From Istiophorus platypterus (taxonomy: Eukaryota > Chordata > Actinopteri > Istiophoriformes > Istiophoridae), in the NCBI GenBank assembly GCA_016859345.1, contig CM029134.1:15732060-15796059 (forward strand): a stretch of 64,000 nt of DNA, read 5' to 3'. The position numbers and the translations under genes are program-made. The notes beneath the pieces are model-generated. The model did no database searches. It was not told the DNA's origin and worked only from the letters and a program-made list of their open reading frames with translations. The first letter of the stretch is position 1; each line of letters begins with the position of its first letter. Shown here in pieces: positions 24,601 through 37,500 of the stretch.

Positions 24601-27600
24601 TATACTGCACAATATATTTTGCCCTGTGTGTAATCAGACAGGTTTATTGTATCTAGGGTGTAACTCCAGACCTCAGAAGAAACTACATTTTGCACGGATA
24701 AAATACTGATTTTACAGAACTTGTTGCCTTCCTCTCTGTCACCCTGCTGCTCTCGTCCTCTCTGCCCTCTGTCGTGCAGGCGGTGCAGTTGGAGTCCATC
24801 AGCCCCATCAGAGTCAGGTATCTGATCGTTGTTTCCACTCTGGGCAGCAAACAGGAGAGCATCCTGCTGGGCATGGATTTCCCCAACTCAGACAGGTGTG
24901 TAACCGAGATGCTGGTGTACTGTTTCACAAAGAGTGCACAAGATCAGATTTCCATTCAGTCAACGATTTCTGGTTCAGCTTTGACATTTTAAACTCCCAT
25001 CCTTGTCTAGAGTCTCTGTGTCCTCACTGCCTTTTTTACAGTGATCAGTGTACCATCGGCCTGGTCCTGCCGATTTGGAGCGACACACAGGTTTACCTGG
25101 ACGGAGACGGGTAAGAAACTTTTATTTAAAAAACTGTAAAAATACAAGCAAGGAGTTTGTGAAGCTGCAGCACAGACATTGCAGCTTGATGCCTGGGATT
25201 CTGGCATGAGATAATGAGAATGAGAATGAGTAATGGCTCTATTTATGGAGTTGAATCATTCTCCATGAATTACAACCACTCTACTTGCTCACAGTCAGTA
25301 CCTAAAAGTTCAGTGAGAGTTTAGCTGCTGAAAGGTCTGGTAAATATACTTCCTGGTTGCATTGTAGTGCATCCACAACCCCCAAATGTCCACTCAAGCT
25401 CAGTTTTAGTGTACATTTTTTTAACTTGAGGTTGTTCTGAACTACCAATGATTTGATTAAAATAGTCTGGGGTGTTTTTTTTTTTTTTTGGGGGGGGGTT
25501 ACACCTCTTATTACAATTTTTATGTTGTAGCAACTCTTTAACTGTCAGTCCTCATAGGAGGATGTAGAGGAACAGCTGTCTTTAGAGTTAGCAGGTCTAA
25601 AAACAGTCAAGATCACACAGTGTGACTCTGCTATCAACTGCTGTGTTTTAACTGAGTTGCCATCACACACTGATTGTGAAGCAAGATGCTTTGATTGGCT
25701 GCCATGTCACACCAGCATCCTCGCCCTTGTCAGACTTGGTCTCTAATATCTCTCTTACAGTCCTCACATTTTTCTTCCCCAATTTTCTTCACAAGAACCA
25801 TCACTAATATATACTGAACAACTGAATAACCCTGGCCTGTGTTCATTGTCGTTCTGCTTTGTAATAAGGCTCATAATGCTTCTTATCGGTCTGACCTCCC
25901 TATTTCCCTTTGTTCTCCTTCTCTTCCTCTGGCATATCCGAGCTCATATTTATGTTTTTTTTCCCCACAGTGGTTTTAGTGTGACCTCAGCAGAAGAGAC
26001 TAGAATTTTTAAGCCTGTTTCCATGCAAACCATGTGGTAAGTAAAGTGCTGACGTCCGGGTATTACCACTGGGCATGAATGTTCTTATTATGGCAGAACA
26101 TCACACCCTTAAGTACCATCAATCATCGCCACTTTTTTATTTTTAATTACTATATTCAACTTCATGTAGTGACATTATCTTCCTCTCCCCCTCCCCACCG
26201 TGGCAAGGTCAGTGCTGCAGGTGCTGCACGGCTGCTGCGAGCGGGCAGTCAAGGCAGCAGTGATCCCAGGCTCTGGCCTGGAGTGGGCCCAGCACTACCA
26301 CACGCACATTGGGTCAGATCGCTTCTGCCTCAACGAGTGGGAGGTCATGAATGACCTGGAGTCAGTCCGCAAGGACATTAATGGACAGAGGTAGGCATCT
26401 GTTCTGTTTAAATGTCAATTGAGTGTTTTTCATTTATTCTTTTTTCTTATGGAAGCTGAGTGAGCTGAAGGTGTAGAAGTATTATCAGCAAAATATAATT
26501 GAAATATCTAAAGTAAAAGTATCAGCTAAATGGCCAATGTGAGGGTTAGATTATAATAAGTTATTATACTTGTGCATTCATATTTTCTTGATCTGCAAAG
26601 TAAGTAGTAACAACAGCTTTTAGATAAATTTTTCAAAATAAAAATGAAAAATATGAAGTAAAAGGAGTAAAAGTATAAATTAGCATCGGGTAGAATTTTG
26701 TGACTGTTGTTGCTGTAAGGGTTGAAATAAAATGAAATTTCATCTGTTCTAGTTGCTCATGCACACTTCTCGATTCCTACTAAGATTTCACTTTTGCTTG
26801 TACACAAAGTTCGGCAGACAGAGTGTCCAACGAGATGCTGATCAAAGAGCACCTGAGAGGCATTATGAGGTGTGAAGACCTGGACAACCTCACATCTAAA
26901 ATGGTGAGACATGGGCAGCTGTAAAGAGAAAGTAGGCTCAAATAAAGACAGAACCACTAGAGCAAGGCTGCAGAAACCAATAGGTCCTATAAGAGAACGT
27001 ATGTAAACCTATATAATCTGATCTTTGTTGTGCTCCGCTGTAGGTGCACACTGCCCTGGAGACGAGGATAGGCTTTGACATGAGACCTTACAAGGAGTAC
27101 ATTGACAATGAAATCCTGGTCACCATGGCTCAGATGGACAAACCCTCTAAAATATTTGACTATCTTTATCTGGTGAGTAATTGTTCTGCCTCAAAGACAG
27201 CAATGTGTTTAATTCTGCCCTCACACTGAGAAGCCTATCTTTTCTTTTGGTCAGCAAACTTACGGAAGTGTGCTTTCACCAGGATGTTGTATGTGACTGT
27301 AACTTCCTCTTTGTGGGAGATGTGTGTTGACAGTGATAGGGAAGACGGCTGTGTAGGCCCTTTTAATTTCTCTTTCCCCTCTGTGCGCACAACTGAACAT
27401 CTCTTTCTTTATGTGGTTACAGGGCTCTGAGTGGAATGCAGCTAACTTTGAGGAGCTGCAGAAAAACAAGTCAGTGTTTTCACCTTCAACATTTTTCTAC
27501 TGCTCCATGTTTACTTGTTGACTCTAGTTTCCATGACGTGACACTGGTCATGCTGAATTGTGTAATGTGTTGTGCTTAGTCAGCACTGTGGCCCTAATTT

Positions 27601-29619
27601 TGTGTCCGAATGTTTTTCAGCATCGGCTACATCCTGAATGTGACGAAAGAGATCGACAACTTTTTCCCAGAGTCCTTCACTTACATGAACATCAGAGTAT
27701 ACGATGTTGAAGCCACCGACCTGCTCTCGCACTGGACAGACACATACAACTTCATCAACACAGCGAGGTAATCCTGAAACCCTTACACGTATTAAAAGAC
27801 ACTTAGAATTAAGAATCTCTGAACCACTCGATCTCTCCATATTGCAGGGAGAATGGACAGGCAGTGCTGGTGCACTGTAAGATGGGTGTTTCTCGCTCTG
27901 CATCCACGGTGATCGCCTATGCCATGAAGCAGCAGCGCTGGCCGCTTGATGTGGCACTGGCCTATGTCAGGGACCACCGGTCCATTGTAAAGCCCAACGA
28001 AGGCTTCATGAAGCAGCTCCAGACCTACAACGGCATCCTTAATGCAAGGTCAGGCATCGCATTAGGCCTAAATATGTACAAAGATCTCTACTCCAAAATA
28101 TAAAATATCAACATTATTTGAGTGCCGCTGCTGTGACTTTTTTTTTTGATGTGGATTTATGGGCTCATGTGAGGATTGGGCCGTCTGTTTGTTCATCATT
28201 CCAGCCAGCAGCGTCACAGCGCACTCTGGAGGCGAAAGTCGAGAGACCAAAGACAAATGTCAGTACGAAAGGAAGAGGGAGGGAAGGATGGAAAGCCAGA
28301 AGAAGAGGAAGAGGAGGAGGAGGAGGAGGAAGATGAGGGACTTGATGATGAGGACGATCTAGAGAGTCCAGACGAAAAAGATTCCGTTAGCCTGGATGAA
28401 AAAGATGAATCTGAGGAAGAAGAGGTTATCAGTTACAACAATAGTATTAACATTATAAGTCCTGCATTTTATTTATCTTTATGGCTTCAACCCTTTTCTC
28501 TTGTCAAACACAAAGGTATTTGATGGACCCGTCCCCATATCTGACACCAACCAAGAACCTGGGCAGACAGGACAACCAGGTGTTGTTCCAGCAATCACTG
28601 TAAATGAACCAGAAAAGGTGCGCTGGCTGCCTGACGCAAATTTACTCACACACACTGCATCTGAAGATGTGTATCTTCCCATGTCACTCTTCACTCGTCT
28701 TAATATTCTTTTTCTTTCTGCCCCCTCTCAAGGTCGCTCCAAGTGTCAATCGCAGTGGTAGGATGAACCTCTTCTCCCTCATGCAGTCCATTAGTGAACT
28801 GGATGACAAGGATGTGGGATGTGAACAGGTAATGGAAGCAGTGTGCTGAGAGGAATGACAGGGCAAAAGTAAAGTTTGCCTTTCATTCTCATTTTGTTGT
28901 TGTTGTAAGTTGAATTGTAGACAGATGGCTGACATGTTAAGCAAAGACCTTTAATCTGTAATTGCATTTGAATTTAATTTCACTTTAATGTTTGGTCTTG
29001 GTTTCTTAAAATCCTATTAGACTTTTTATATTAAAAGGGTGACACTATGTTCTTTTTGACAGCGCCAGGAAATGGCAGATACAGGAAATATACTATATGT
29101 AACATAACTCTGCGTGTGGACTTTTTGTAATATCGCAGCGTTTGATTTCCTGAGAGACAAATCGACTAATCTGATGATGATTTGCTTACCTTTTTTACTC
29201 TGACTGTTATTGTTTTCACTTGGTTTGTTTAGTCCCATATAACAGTCAGAAGTATTCAGTTTACTTTCATATATGACAACGAAAAACAACAAACTGTCAC
29301 ATCTGAGAAGCCAGAACCAGACAATATTTGGTAAATTTGCTTGAAAACTGAAACAATTATTGGATTATCAATATTACCAATTAGCTAATCAATTAATCTA
29401 CTAAATGATGCAGCTCTGGTGCCAATGCTTATCTCCAGCTCCATAAGTAACTACTCTTCTACTTAATTGTTGTTTTCAAAGCTTCCTGGCAGTCCGAGGC
29501 GGTCTCCAGGACAGCGAAGGCGAAGCCACGTGCGACGCGGTCTGATTCACCAGAGAGCATGCGTGGATGTTTCACCTGAACCACACAGCTTGCCAGACGC
29601 CGGTCAAAGTGAACCCTAA
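21602..29619 (+). CDS. ssh3: Slingshot protein phosphatase 3 (cofilin phosphatase)
   Basis: Dual-specificity phosphatase that dephosphorylates ADF/cofilin and so promotes actin turnover. There are sixteen exons: 21602-21649, 23133-23170, 23287-23473, 24780-24895, 25042-25110, 25971-26036, 26208-26390, 26810-26903, 27044-27172, 27423-27469, 27621-27767, 27848-28048, 28205-28424, 28516-28617, 28733-28828 and 29482-29619. They join in frame to 626 residues (human SSH3 has 659). The start MALLTLHRL fits the family's MALVT N-terminus. The slingshot N-terminal region (SFALVKGAVLL, GLVLPIWSDTQVYLDGDGG) is followed by a DEK-C-like segment at about 240-305 and the phosphatase domain at about 311-450, with active site HCKMGVSRSA (Cys385, Arg391). 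RRGRLQKR and GAVL favour SSH3 over SSH1 or SSH2. Exon 13 encodes a Glu-rich tract. The C-terminus is short and Arg-rich. Confidence 0.93.
21650..23132 (+). other. ssh3 intron 1
   Basis: A 1.48-kb intron with a strong GTGAGT donor and a polypyrimidine-TTTTAAG acceptor. It contains T-rich tracts (22165-22180, 22355-22380) and no recognisable gene. Confidence 0.7.
26470..26690. repeat. Dispersed teleost-type repeat fragment in ssh3 intron 7
   Basis: Low-complexity sequence built from AGTAAAAGTAT-like words, resembling the minus orientation of the repeat at 53715-54340. Confidence 0.5.
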
Positions 29620-31028
29620 AGCTATCAAAGATGTGAAGGAGCAGGAAGGGAGAGGCTCCTGTAAAGGAGGCAGAGAGGAGGAAAAGCATGGTGGGGGAAA
29701 AGTCTTGGATATTAGGCCTGAAGGAAAATGTGCTCTTGTAATATGCCAAGGTTTTTATAAGCAGCTACACTCCAGCTCAGCTACAGTAAATATTTTTAGA
29801 TTATTTAGATGTTTAAAGTTTTAATTTATGTTTTGAAGTTTAATTTCTCTGTTCATAATTATTATTGATAAAAATGATCTTGCAGCAGTATTGCCATACC
29901 AGTGAAAGCCACAATATCTGACTGGTACATTGTTGTATTATAATGGTTTAAACAGTGTTTTTAGAACATATCCTGCTACATACAGACTACTGGTCTCTCC
30001 CTCCGTGTAGCATTCCCTTTCTCAAGCATCCTCATTACCTCTTCCCTTCTTCAGCTCATGTTCTTTTGTTACCACTCCAGAGAACACATCTATGCAATTA
30101 CTGCTCTTTCACTCTTCTAAGACTATATGCTGCCAATCCAATGTAGACAGTTTTCAAATGTTTTCATATTCTCTATTGTCTGAAATATTTTTCACAGATT
30201 TACATTGGTCATGGATGGGATGATTTTTATTGCGTCTAAGCTGTGCATTATGGACCAAGTTAGGGCCAGTTTTATGGCACAAGCCTGTTTGCCAAATTAT
30301 GTATTCCAATGTGCCAATGAATATATATATACTTAGTTAAAATCTTTATCATTACAGTATGTTAAAAACCAATGTCACCTTTTTATTCATTCTATTTAAA
30401 CACCAGGGTTGTATGAGTGCCTTCAACCTGAGAATGAAATATTACTCTTGACTGTTGTTAATGTTTTTATTATGAGGTGGTGTCCAAATATTGTGTCTTG
30501 TACTGTTTCTCACTTGGTTAAATTGCAGTATAAGCTTGACTTCCCAACATTTTGCATGTATGCATAGTGCATATATAGACAAAAATATATTGACACATAA
30601 TTGCTGATGAACTGGGTGCATGTTATGTGTTTTTACACCAGCCTGTGAGAGCAAACTGTTCAGGGTTTTCGCATGTATTTATATGGACATATAATGGATA
30701 AATTATTCAAAATTGTTTTCAATTTATGATCACAAGATGCTGGTATTTTATTTCATGCTGGTATTACATTTTAGCCAGTCAACCCATGCTACAGCTTAAT
30801 TACATTTAACCTGCAGGCTCAACAGTAAAAAAAGACACCATGCACTTTATAATCCTGCAACACACTGGTCCCATAACCTGAGCCAACGTCACGCTGTACT
30901 ACGATCAAAATGATCAGTGATTCTTTTTTCAAATTGTAAAATCCACATTTCTACACCTTAGTGTGTTCTGCTCTCCACTGTCTGCACCTCACTCTTGTTT
31001 ACAACAAGCACTATGAGTGGAAAATAAA
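29620..31028 (+). other. ssh3 3' untranslated region
   Basis: AT-rich sequence downstream of the ssh3 stop with no recognised gene. A canonical AATAAA is at 31023-31028, about 1.4 kb after the stop. Earlier, less canonical signals could also be used. Confidence 0.5.
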
Positions 31029-31254
31029 TGATTATCCTTAAACTAACTGCTTTGTTTTTTGATTAAATAACACACCAGAGGAAAATATGCTTACGTTCAG
31101 AAACATTTTATCCACAAGAGACAGAGCACAGGGACAAGCAACCTTTCGTTCAATGCTCATGTTGATTCTCTTTATATTGCAATTCAATGTCCTGGTAACC
31201 TTAATATCAGTACAGTCATAATTCACAACAGAGCAGATGTAGTAAGGGTTACAG

Positions 31255-31260
31255 TTTATT
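31255..31260 (-). other. Polyadenylation signal of mrpl18
   Basis: TTTATT on the plus strand reads AATAAA on the minus strand, 38 bases beyond the mrpl18 stop. Confidence 0.75.
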
Positions 31261-31297
31261 TTTACAAAACAACAGATGTGATAGATGACACCTGAAT

Positions 31298-32709
31298 TTA
31301 GGTACCGATGTATTTTCTTCTGGGTTCACTGAGGGTGATTCCTCCTTCTTTCATTGCTGCCCTGAAAGACTGAACCTGTGGAAGACAAAAATCAGGAAGA
31401 GATAAACATGAAGCAAGTGCTTTGGGGGGGGGGCATACAAATCATTTCTCTAACAGCAAATTATGCTTTATACACTCACAGCATCTGAACGGTATGTCCA
31501 GGGAATGGCTCTGTACACCATCCTGGTGATGCCAGCCTGTTGACATCGATGTGCCAGTACCTCGCCCACAGCCTGACACGCTGCCACGCATCTTGTGGAA
31601 GCCAGCTCCTTCTTCACTGCCCACTCTGTGGTTGAACAGGTCAGCACGGGGACAGGAGAGCTGCTGGAGAAAACTTGCGCCGTTACATGATGCTGAGTGC
31701 GAGAAAACACCAACCTGAAACGAGACAAACGTTGTAAATGGGGAGAAACGGACGCAGAAGGAAGCAAGGGCACGACTTAATATTTTTTCAAATACCAAAA
31801 TATATCTTTATCTGGCAAACATATGCAAAAGTTACATAGAAACACCAATCAATCAAATATAAGTTCACAGCCAAAAGCAAAGCCATTGTAAGGCATTATA
31901 GGCATTACTTCAAACATCTGGAACAAAACTTTAATCATTATCTATTTAAATAAAAATTGTTATGCATTTTGATAACAGACTATTGTAAACATTATCCCCT
32001 GATGTAAAAGTAAAATAATATTAAATGATTTCCCACCCTTTGAGAAATCCCAGAGAACGAGAAATCAATATTACATATCTGCATTCACACACAGGCAATA
32101 TTATATAGTAAATCCATATATTATTTATAGGCTTTTGTATCAACAACGTGGCAGGATTTTTAAACATTTTGAAGGCATACACACTATTTCGGTGACGAAG
32201 ACACTTCTCTCATTCAGACACGTTTTCCACGCACACATTCAGACCTGTGGTAGAACTCCCGGTGGGGCCAGGTCGTCTTCCAGCCCCTGTCCTTCACAGC
32301 CAGAGCCATCTGCTCCAGGTTCCGGGGGTTTCTGTTCGTAAAGGTCGGGTTCACGGCTTCATTCTCGTCCGCGCCGGGCTCAGGTCGGGTCGCCGCCAGG
32401 CTCAGACAACGAGCTGCGACGGACGACGGGTTATGGACAAAAAGGGAAGGCTGAACGTTTCGTAACTGCGAGTCTGGACACGATGCTGAAATGTCTGACC
32501 ATTGCAGTCTGCCTCTTATACAAGTTTAACGCAGATAAACACAACGCCAGTGTGTACGTTGCTATAAGTTGGGCAGAATAATGTTAAACTCCTGTGAGAG
32601 AAACAACCTTACTGGACTCACCTGTCTGGTTTTTAGCCACAACCGCACGACACCATTGAATTTGACCGAACAGGCGCCTCACACTGCGATTTAATTCGGT
32701 CAGGGCCAT
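31298..32709 (-). CDS. mrpl18: Mitochondrial large-ribosomal-subunit protein uL18m
   Basis: uL18-family protein of the mitochondrial ribosome; the human protein is also linked to mitochondrial 5S rRNA import. There are four exons on the minus strand: 32622-32709, 32245-32413, 31480-31714 and 31298-31375. They join in frame to 189 residues (human 180). The N-terminus MALTELNRSVRRLFGQ is Arg-rich and lacks acidic clusters after residue 5, as in a matrix-targeting presequence. Conserved blocks are NPTFTNRNPRNLEQM, DRGWKTTWPHREFYHR, FSRTQHHVTAQV, EWAVKKELASTR and GITLSEPRR. A minus-strand AATAAA lies at 31255-31260, 38 bases after the stop, so this transcript ends very close to the ssh3 3' end. 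Confidence is high because several motifs match the orthologue across all exons. Confidence 0.94.
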
Positions 32710-33051
32710 CTCTTCCTCGGTTGTGTTCACCTCACAAACTACAGCAAAGGTCTGGTCACTTTACCGGCGCCTAGAACCGCCTTGTATCGTTAAACACACA
32801 GAGACATACCCAGCAATTTGTCACGGACTCACGGTGACATGTCGAGCGCCATCTTTGACTTTCAGACAACATCCGGTTCCATGGACGCCTCCCCGGAAGC
32901 AGCACTGACAGAAACGAAGCCCAACACTTTCTGTTCCGCTCACACGGCTTCATCAAGGATAATAAGATTTGCGGTGTATTTATTCTACAAAAACCTCCAG
33001 TGCCGAAAAAGCAACTTAGTACATAAATCAAGGGCTACACCTAAATACCAG

Positions 33052-34545
33052 TTTTAGTTACTCGTAGCTACTTTACTTGTATTTCAGTTTTATGTTACTT
33101 ATACACCTGCATCTACTTCGCATGAGCAGGAAATCTTGTAATTGTATATAGTCTTTGATTCTACACGTCTACATTTATCTGGAATCTACAGATAGTTTCA
33201 GCCGATTGGGGATTTTATAAAATATATACTTCTTTTAAAATATGATGTAGTGTATACCACAAAAAGTGTTATTTAAATTAGCTTCACCTAGACCAGCTAC
33301 AGTGTTATAATTCTTTTTAAATGTAAATGCATTAGGAATAATATTTTAATAACTTAATATATTTAACACTCTGAAAGGGCCATTGTGCAAGATTGTTACT
33401 TTTACTTTTTATACATACAGGATATTTCACTGATAATTGAAAATATTCACTTTTTCTTAACTAAGATTTTGAATGAAAGATTTCTTAAATACGTATAATA
33501 AAATATTAATATTTATTTAAAATATTTTGTCACTCGTTGCATAAACTTTAATGTAAAACACACCCAGCTTAAATATGATTAACTGTGCTGTATAAATTAA
33601 AATGCCTTGCCTTTAAATCTTGGTTTTACTCCTTATACTATAAATATACACTTAAAAAAGGATCGAAGTTCTTTTTCCTTCACTGGTAAGTTCATAAATT
33701 ACATGATACAATAAATGGCATGACAACACAAAATGTAAAGTGACCCGTTCAGTGAATGACCTCCCACAGAAAAAATTAAACAAGAAAAAAACATATTTAA
33801 TTTCAGTCCAGATTTTACAGTGCAAACCTGCAGAAAAAAAAGAGACAAATATCCAAGGCAGAGTGTTGTTTAAAGTAGTTACATGATAATGGATGGTATC
33901 ATTTATCCAAAAGATTTCATGGATAAACAAGCACTCAGTCCCAGTAAGGCACCTGAAAAACTTTTACTAACGCTAAATACCTGTCGTGTGTTGTGCTTGG
34001 AAGACATGACAATGAGTGGAAAGTACCTTTGGTTCATTAACATCATTGAGATAATTCCCTGATGGCATTTGACAAATCCTACAGGACTGGCTAATTGACG
34101 CACAATACATCAATTAAATACTCACGTTCCCTTAAACTGCAGAACAGATTAATTCATTGATGTGCTTTCCCTTTTCATAAATTGATAATTGTAATGTGTT
34201 TATACAATGAATAATAAATGATTACCATCTTTTAGCAACTGAAAGAATAATTAGATAGCATTAGATGACACAGAATGGAAAAAAATAGAAAGGGGATAAA
34301 AAAGTATGTATTTCATTTTGCAGAATGTAATTCATTATATAGGGACTCATTCTCATTCTACTGATGCAAAAATAACAGTCTCTACCATCATGATCACTGT
34401 GCAAATCAATTAAGCAATTTCATAGCCTACAGGTAGTAGATTATCACTGATAAGACAGTCATTATGAAGTGTTGCAGTCCAAATACTCAATAATAGACAT
34501 AAGTTAATGTAACCGTGTGGCAATACTAAGTAATAATTTGAATGA
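33052..34545. other. mrpl18-tcirg1 intergenic region
   Basis: AT-rich spacer. The first part (about 33052-33140) resembles the dispersed teleost repeat (TTACTTGTATTTCAGTTTTATG). The rest shows no gene. The tcirg1 3' untranslated region must lie at its right end, but I saw no clearly preferred polyadenylation signal. Confidence 0.5.
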
Positions 34546-37500
34546 TCATATAGCAGCTGATGGATTGATCAGAGATGAGAAAGAGAAAGGGCTCAGCTTG
34601 TAGCCTGTTCCACTGTAGAACTTGTTCTGAAACTCCACCCTGCAAGTGAAAGAAGCAGGGTCAGCATACAACAGTAAATACAAATGACAATAAATAATCA
34701 GTATTTGTCCACACCAGCTATTTCTCTGTTTCTTAACCAACACTCCCGTCCAGTTCATTCTTAATTGGATATTAAGCTGAATATCATTTTTTGATTTACA
34801 AGTTACTGATTTCCTGATGCTTTGACCTTTTGTACTGTTTCGTATGGTCATCCATCAAACAAAAAAGTATATTATACACAAGAAATCATTAAATGTAAGT
34901 CCAGACTGCCATCAAAATGTACTGAGCAGATTTGTGGTATCTAGAGGATGAACCCTTTTTTTTGCCAGGTGACTAACATCAAATAGAGTGCAAATGTATA
35001 AATCAATATGAAAAGTCAAGAGACATGTCTGAGAAACTATGTGGGGGGTTACTAAATTGTCTTGATAACTTATATCAGTAAACTGCAGGACCCCTACTTC
35101 TTCTCACCCTTACCAGTGCAGACGGAGCGCGTGGAGAAAAGCCGAGAGGCCCTCCATAACCAGTAGAATGGAGACAGTCAACACAGCAAAGAAGGCAAAA
35201 ATCACAAAAAGGACCACGGATCCCACATAGCCCTGCCACTTTAGGGCAAGACGCATCACCATCACCCACAAGACCTCTGAGAGCTCTGTGGAGACACAAA
35301 TAACTCACTATCACATAACCAGAACTGGTTGGAAAAAAACTATCAAGTATTAAAATAATTACTGGAAAAAAAAACAAAAACCAAAAAAAAAAAAACCCCC
35401 GGTATGGGTGTGTTTAGTTTTAGAGAGGGGGCCTGTCGGTTTACATCATGTCAGTATGAAAATACACATTGTGTTTTTGTGTGTCAGTATGAGTGCCACT
35501 AACGTGCATGTGCCAAACTGAGAGCCCAGAGTCGGAGGTAAGAGGCAGTGTTGGAGATGCAGCCCAAGCAGTACTCAATGGTGTGAATGGCCTGATGCAT
35601 GAACACGTCTGTAGCGTCAAACTAGCAAAGACAGCACAGTTCAAATAGTTAGAGGAGAAGAACAAGAATGCGTCTGTGAACAAATTTAATCTGTTTAGTG
35701 AATTAAGTTACTCGTGCTTCTCTCTTACCTCCTCTTCAGCAGCTCCTCCCCCCACCTCCCCTTGATGAGTGTTGATGGATACGTCGTCAGCCACCAGCGG
35801 ACGTCTGTCTTCCTCCTGATGTTGTGGAGAATTAAAAATCTGTCAGAAAATGCAGCTCACCATAGATAAAAAAATTAAAATTCAGTCAAACCCGGACGTA
35901 CCACTTGTCGTCGTCTTCTCTTGAATGCCATGTATTCATACAGCGGCTTTCCTAGCAGGAGGACCGGGACTGAGCACAGGGCCAGCACCACCAGGATCTT
36001 CTGCACCACAATCTACACGTAAACAGAGAAGAGAGACCAGTTGCTCACTTTAGCAATCTATCTTGAAGGACAGCCCTGGTCTTTCTTTAAGTTGATTCCC
36101 CAGTTTACTACTTTCTGTAAATCTTTTTCCAAAGCTTGTTGTAGTTTTTATCTACCCACCATGTGTTCAATGCTTTCAGTTCATTTTAGTATAAATATGA
36201 ACTTGCAGAGATTTACAGTGTAGCTCAAGATGATGTTCCGTACAATGAGCATTTAATTGTCTTTATCTCAAAGTTACATTAAATTGTTATTTAAAAAAAA
36301 CTGAGCGACAATAATACAATATTTTGTTCATTTCTATCCACCTAAAGGAGAAATAATTAAATAACCATCACATAAGATAAAGCTGAAAAAATGTTCACTG
36401 TTCTGGGTTTCATGTCTCAAGTGACTTTCAGGCATCTTTAAGGTGATTTTAATTTATGGTACTTACAAAATAAAATAAAAGCAGTGGCTTCTCGGAACAC
36501 AGAAAAAATGTTTTGGGCTTTAATATCCTTGGTAGTTATGTAAAGTGTAAGGAAATTGTAAAACACAAGATGCTTACAACACATGATGCAAGATTACTTT
36601 TAGAGCAACGGACAAACCACACACCTGTCCTTTATAGAGTTCTGGGTTGTCAGGGTTGTCTGTGAAGAGGAACATGTCTATGAAGTGGATAAGTATACTG
36701 GGAGCAATTTTAGACTGGGCGGGAGTGTAGGCAATCCACTTGAAGACCACCATGAACACCAGGTAACCAAACAGACACACCATGAAGAACAGCTCTGGGA
36801 TTAGCACAAAGAACACGCTGCTTATCTGGCCAAAGTGCCTGGAAAAAGCGACAACAAGGGGAGGTAGAAACAGAGAAAGAAGAGCATGTGAAGGCAAATG
36901 TGAATAGATATCAAAACAAATTAGAATGGAGGTGTTAACAATCCAGAAACATGTGCCAAAAAAGGATAACATGATTACTTACCAGTAATTGAAGAATGAC
37001 AAGCAGACTCCAAAAGTCATGTGAATGATACCGATGATGACTGACATCTTCATCTTGTATGAGTTGAGAAAAGTCAGTTTGTTGTTGGCCAGACCCCAAA
37101 TCTAAAGACAACACAGACAAAAGAGAATTAGTACGAGTAAAGTGATAAACCAGGTAACGGGATGAAATTACTGAAGTCATGAAAGAAGGGGCGAGGAGTA
37201 TGATGGTCATACCGGGTCAATGCCAAATGGATAAGGGCTGGTGAAAACACCCGACACGACAGGATCCATCGACAAGTACTGGTTCCCTGCCAGGACTGAT
37301 GCACTAAAGAGAGATGGCACAAATGTAAGATGGACAGGAAATAGAGCTTGTGAGAACCTGAAAAAAACAACTATGAATCATTTTGAAGCCTGAATGTATG
37401 AAATGTCCTCACTTCCATATGTTGTTCTCAAACATTGGGCGGACGTGCCACGCTGAGTTGAAGGTGCTAAGACCTCTGCTGAAGCACTCATTATAAATGG

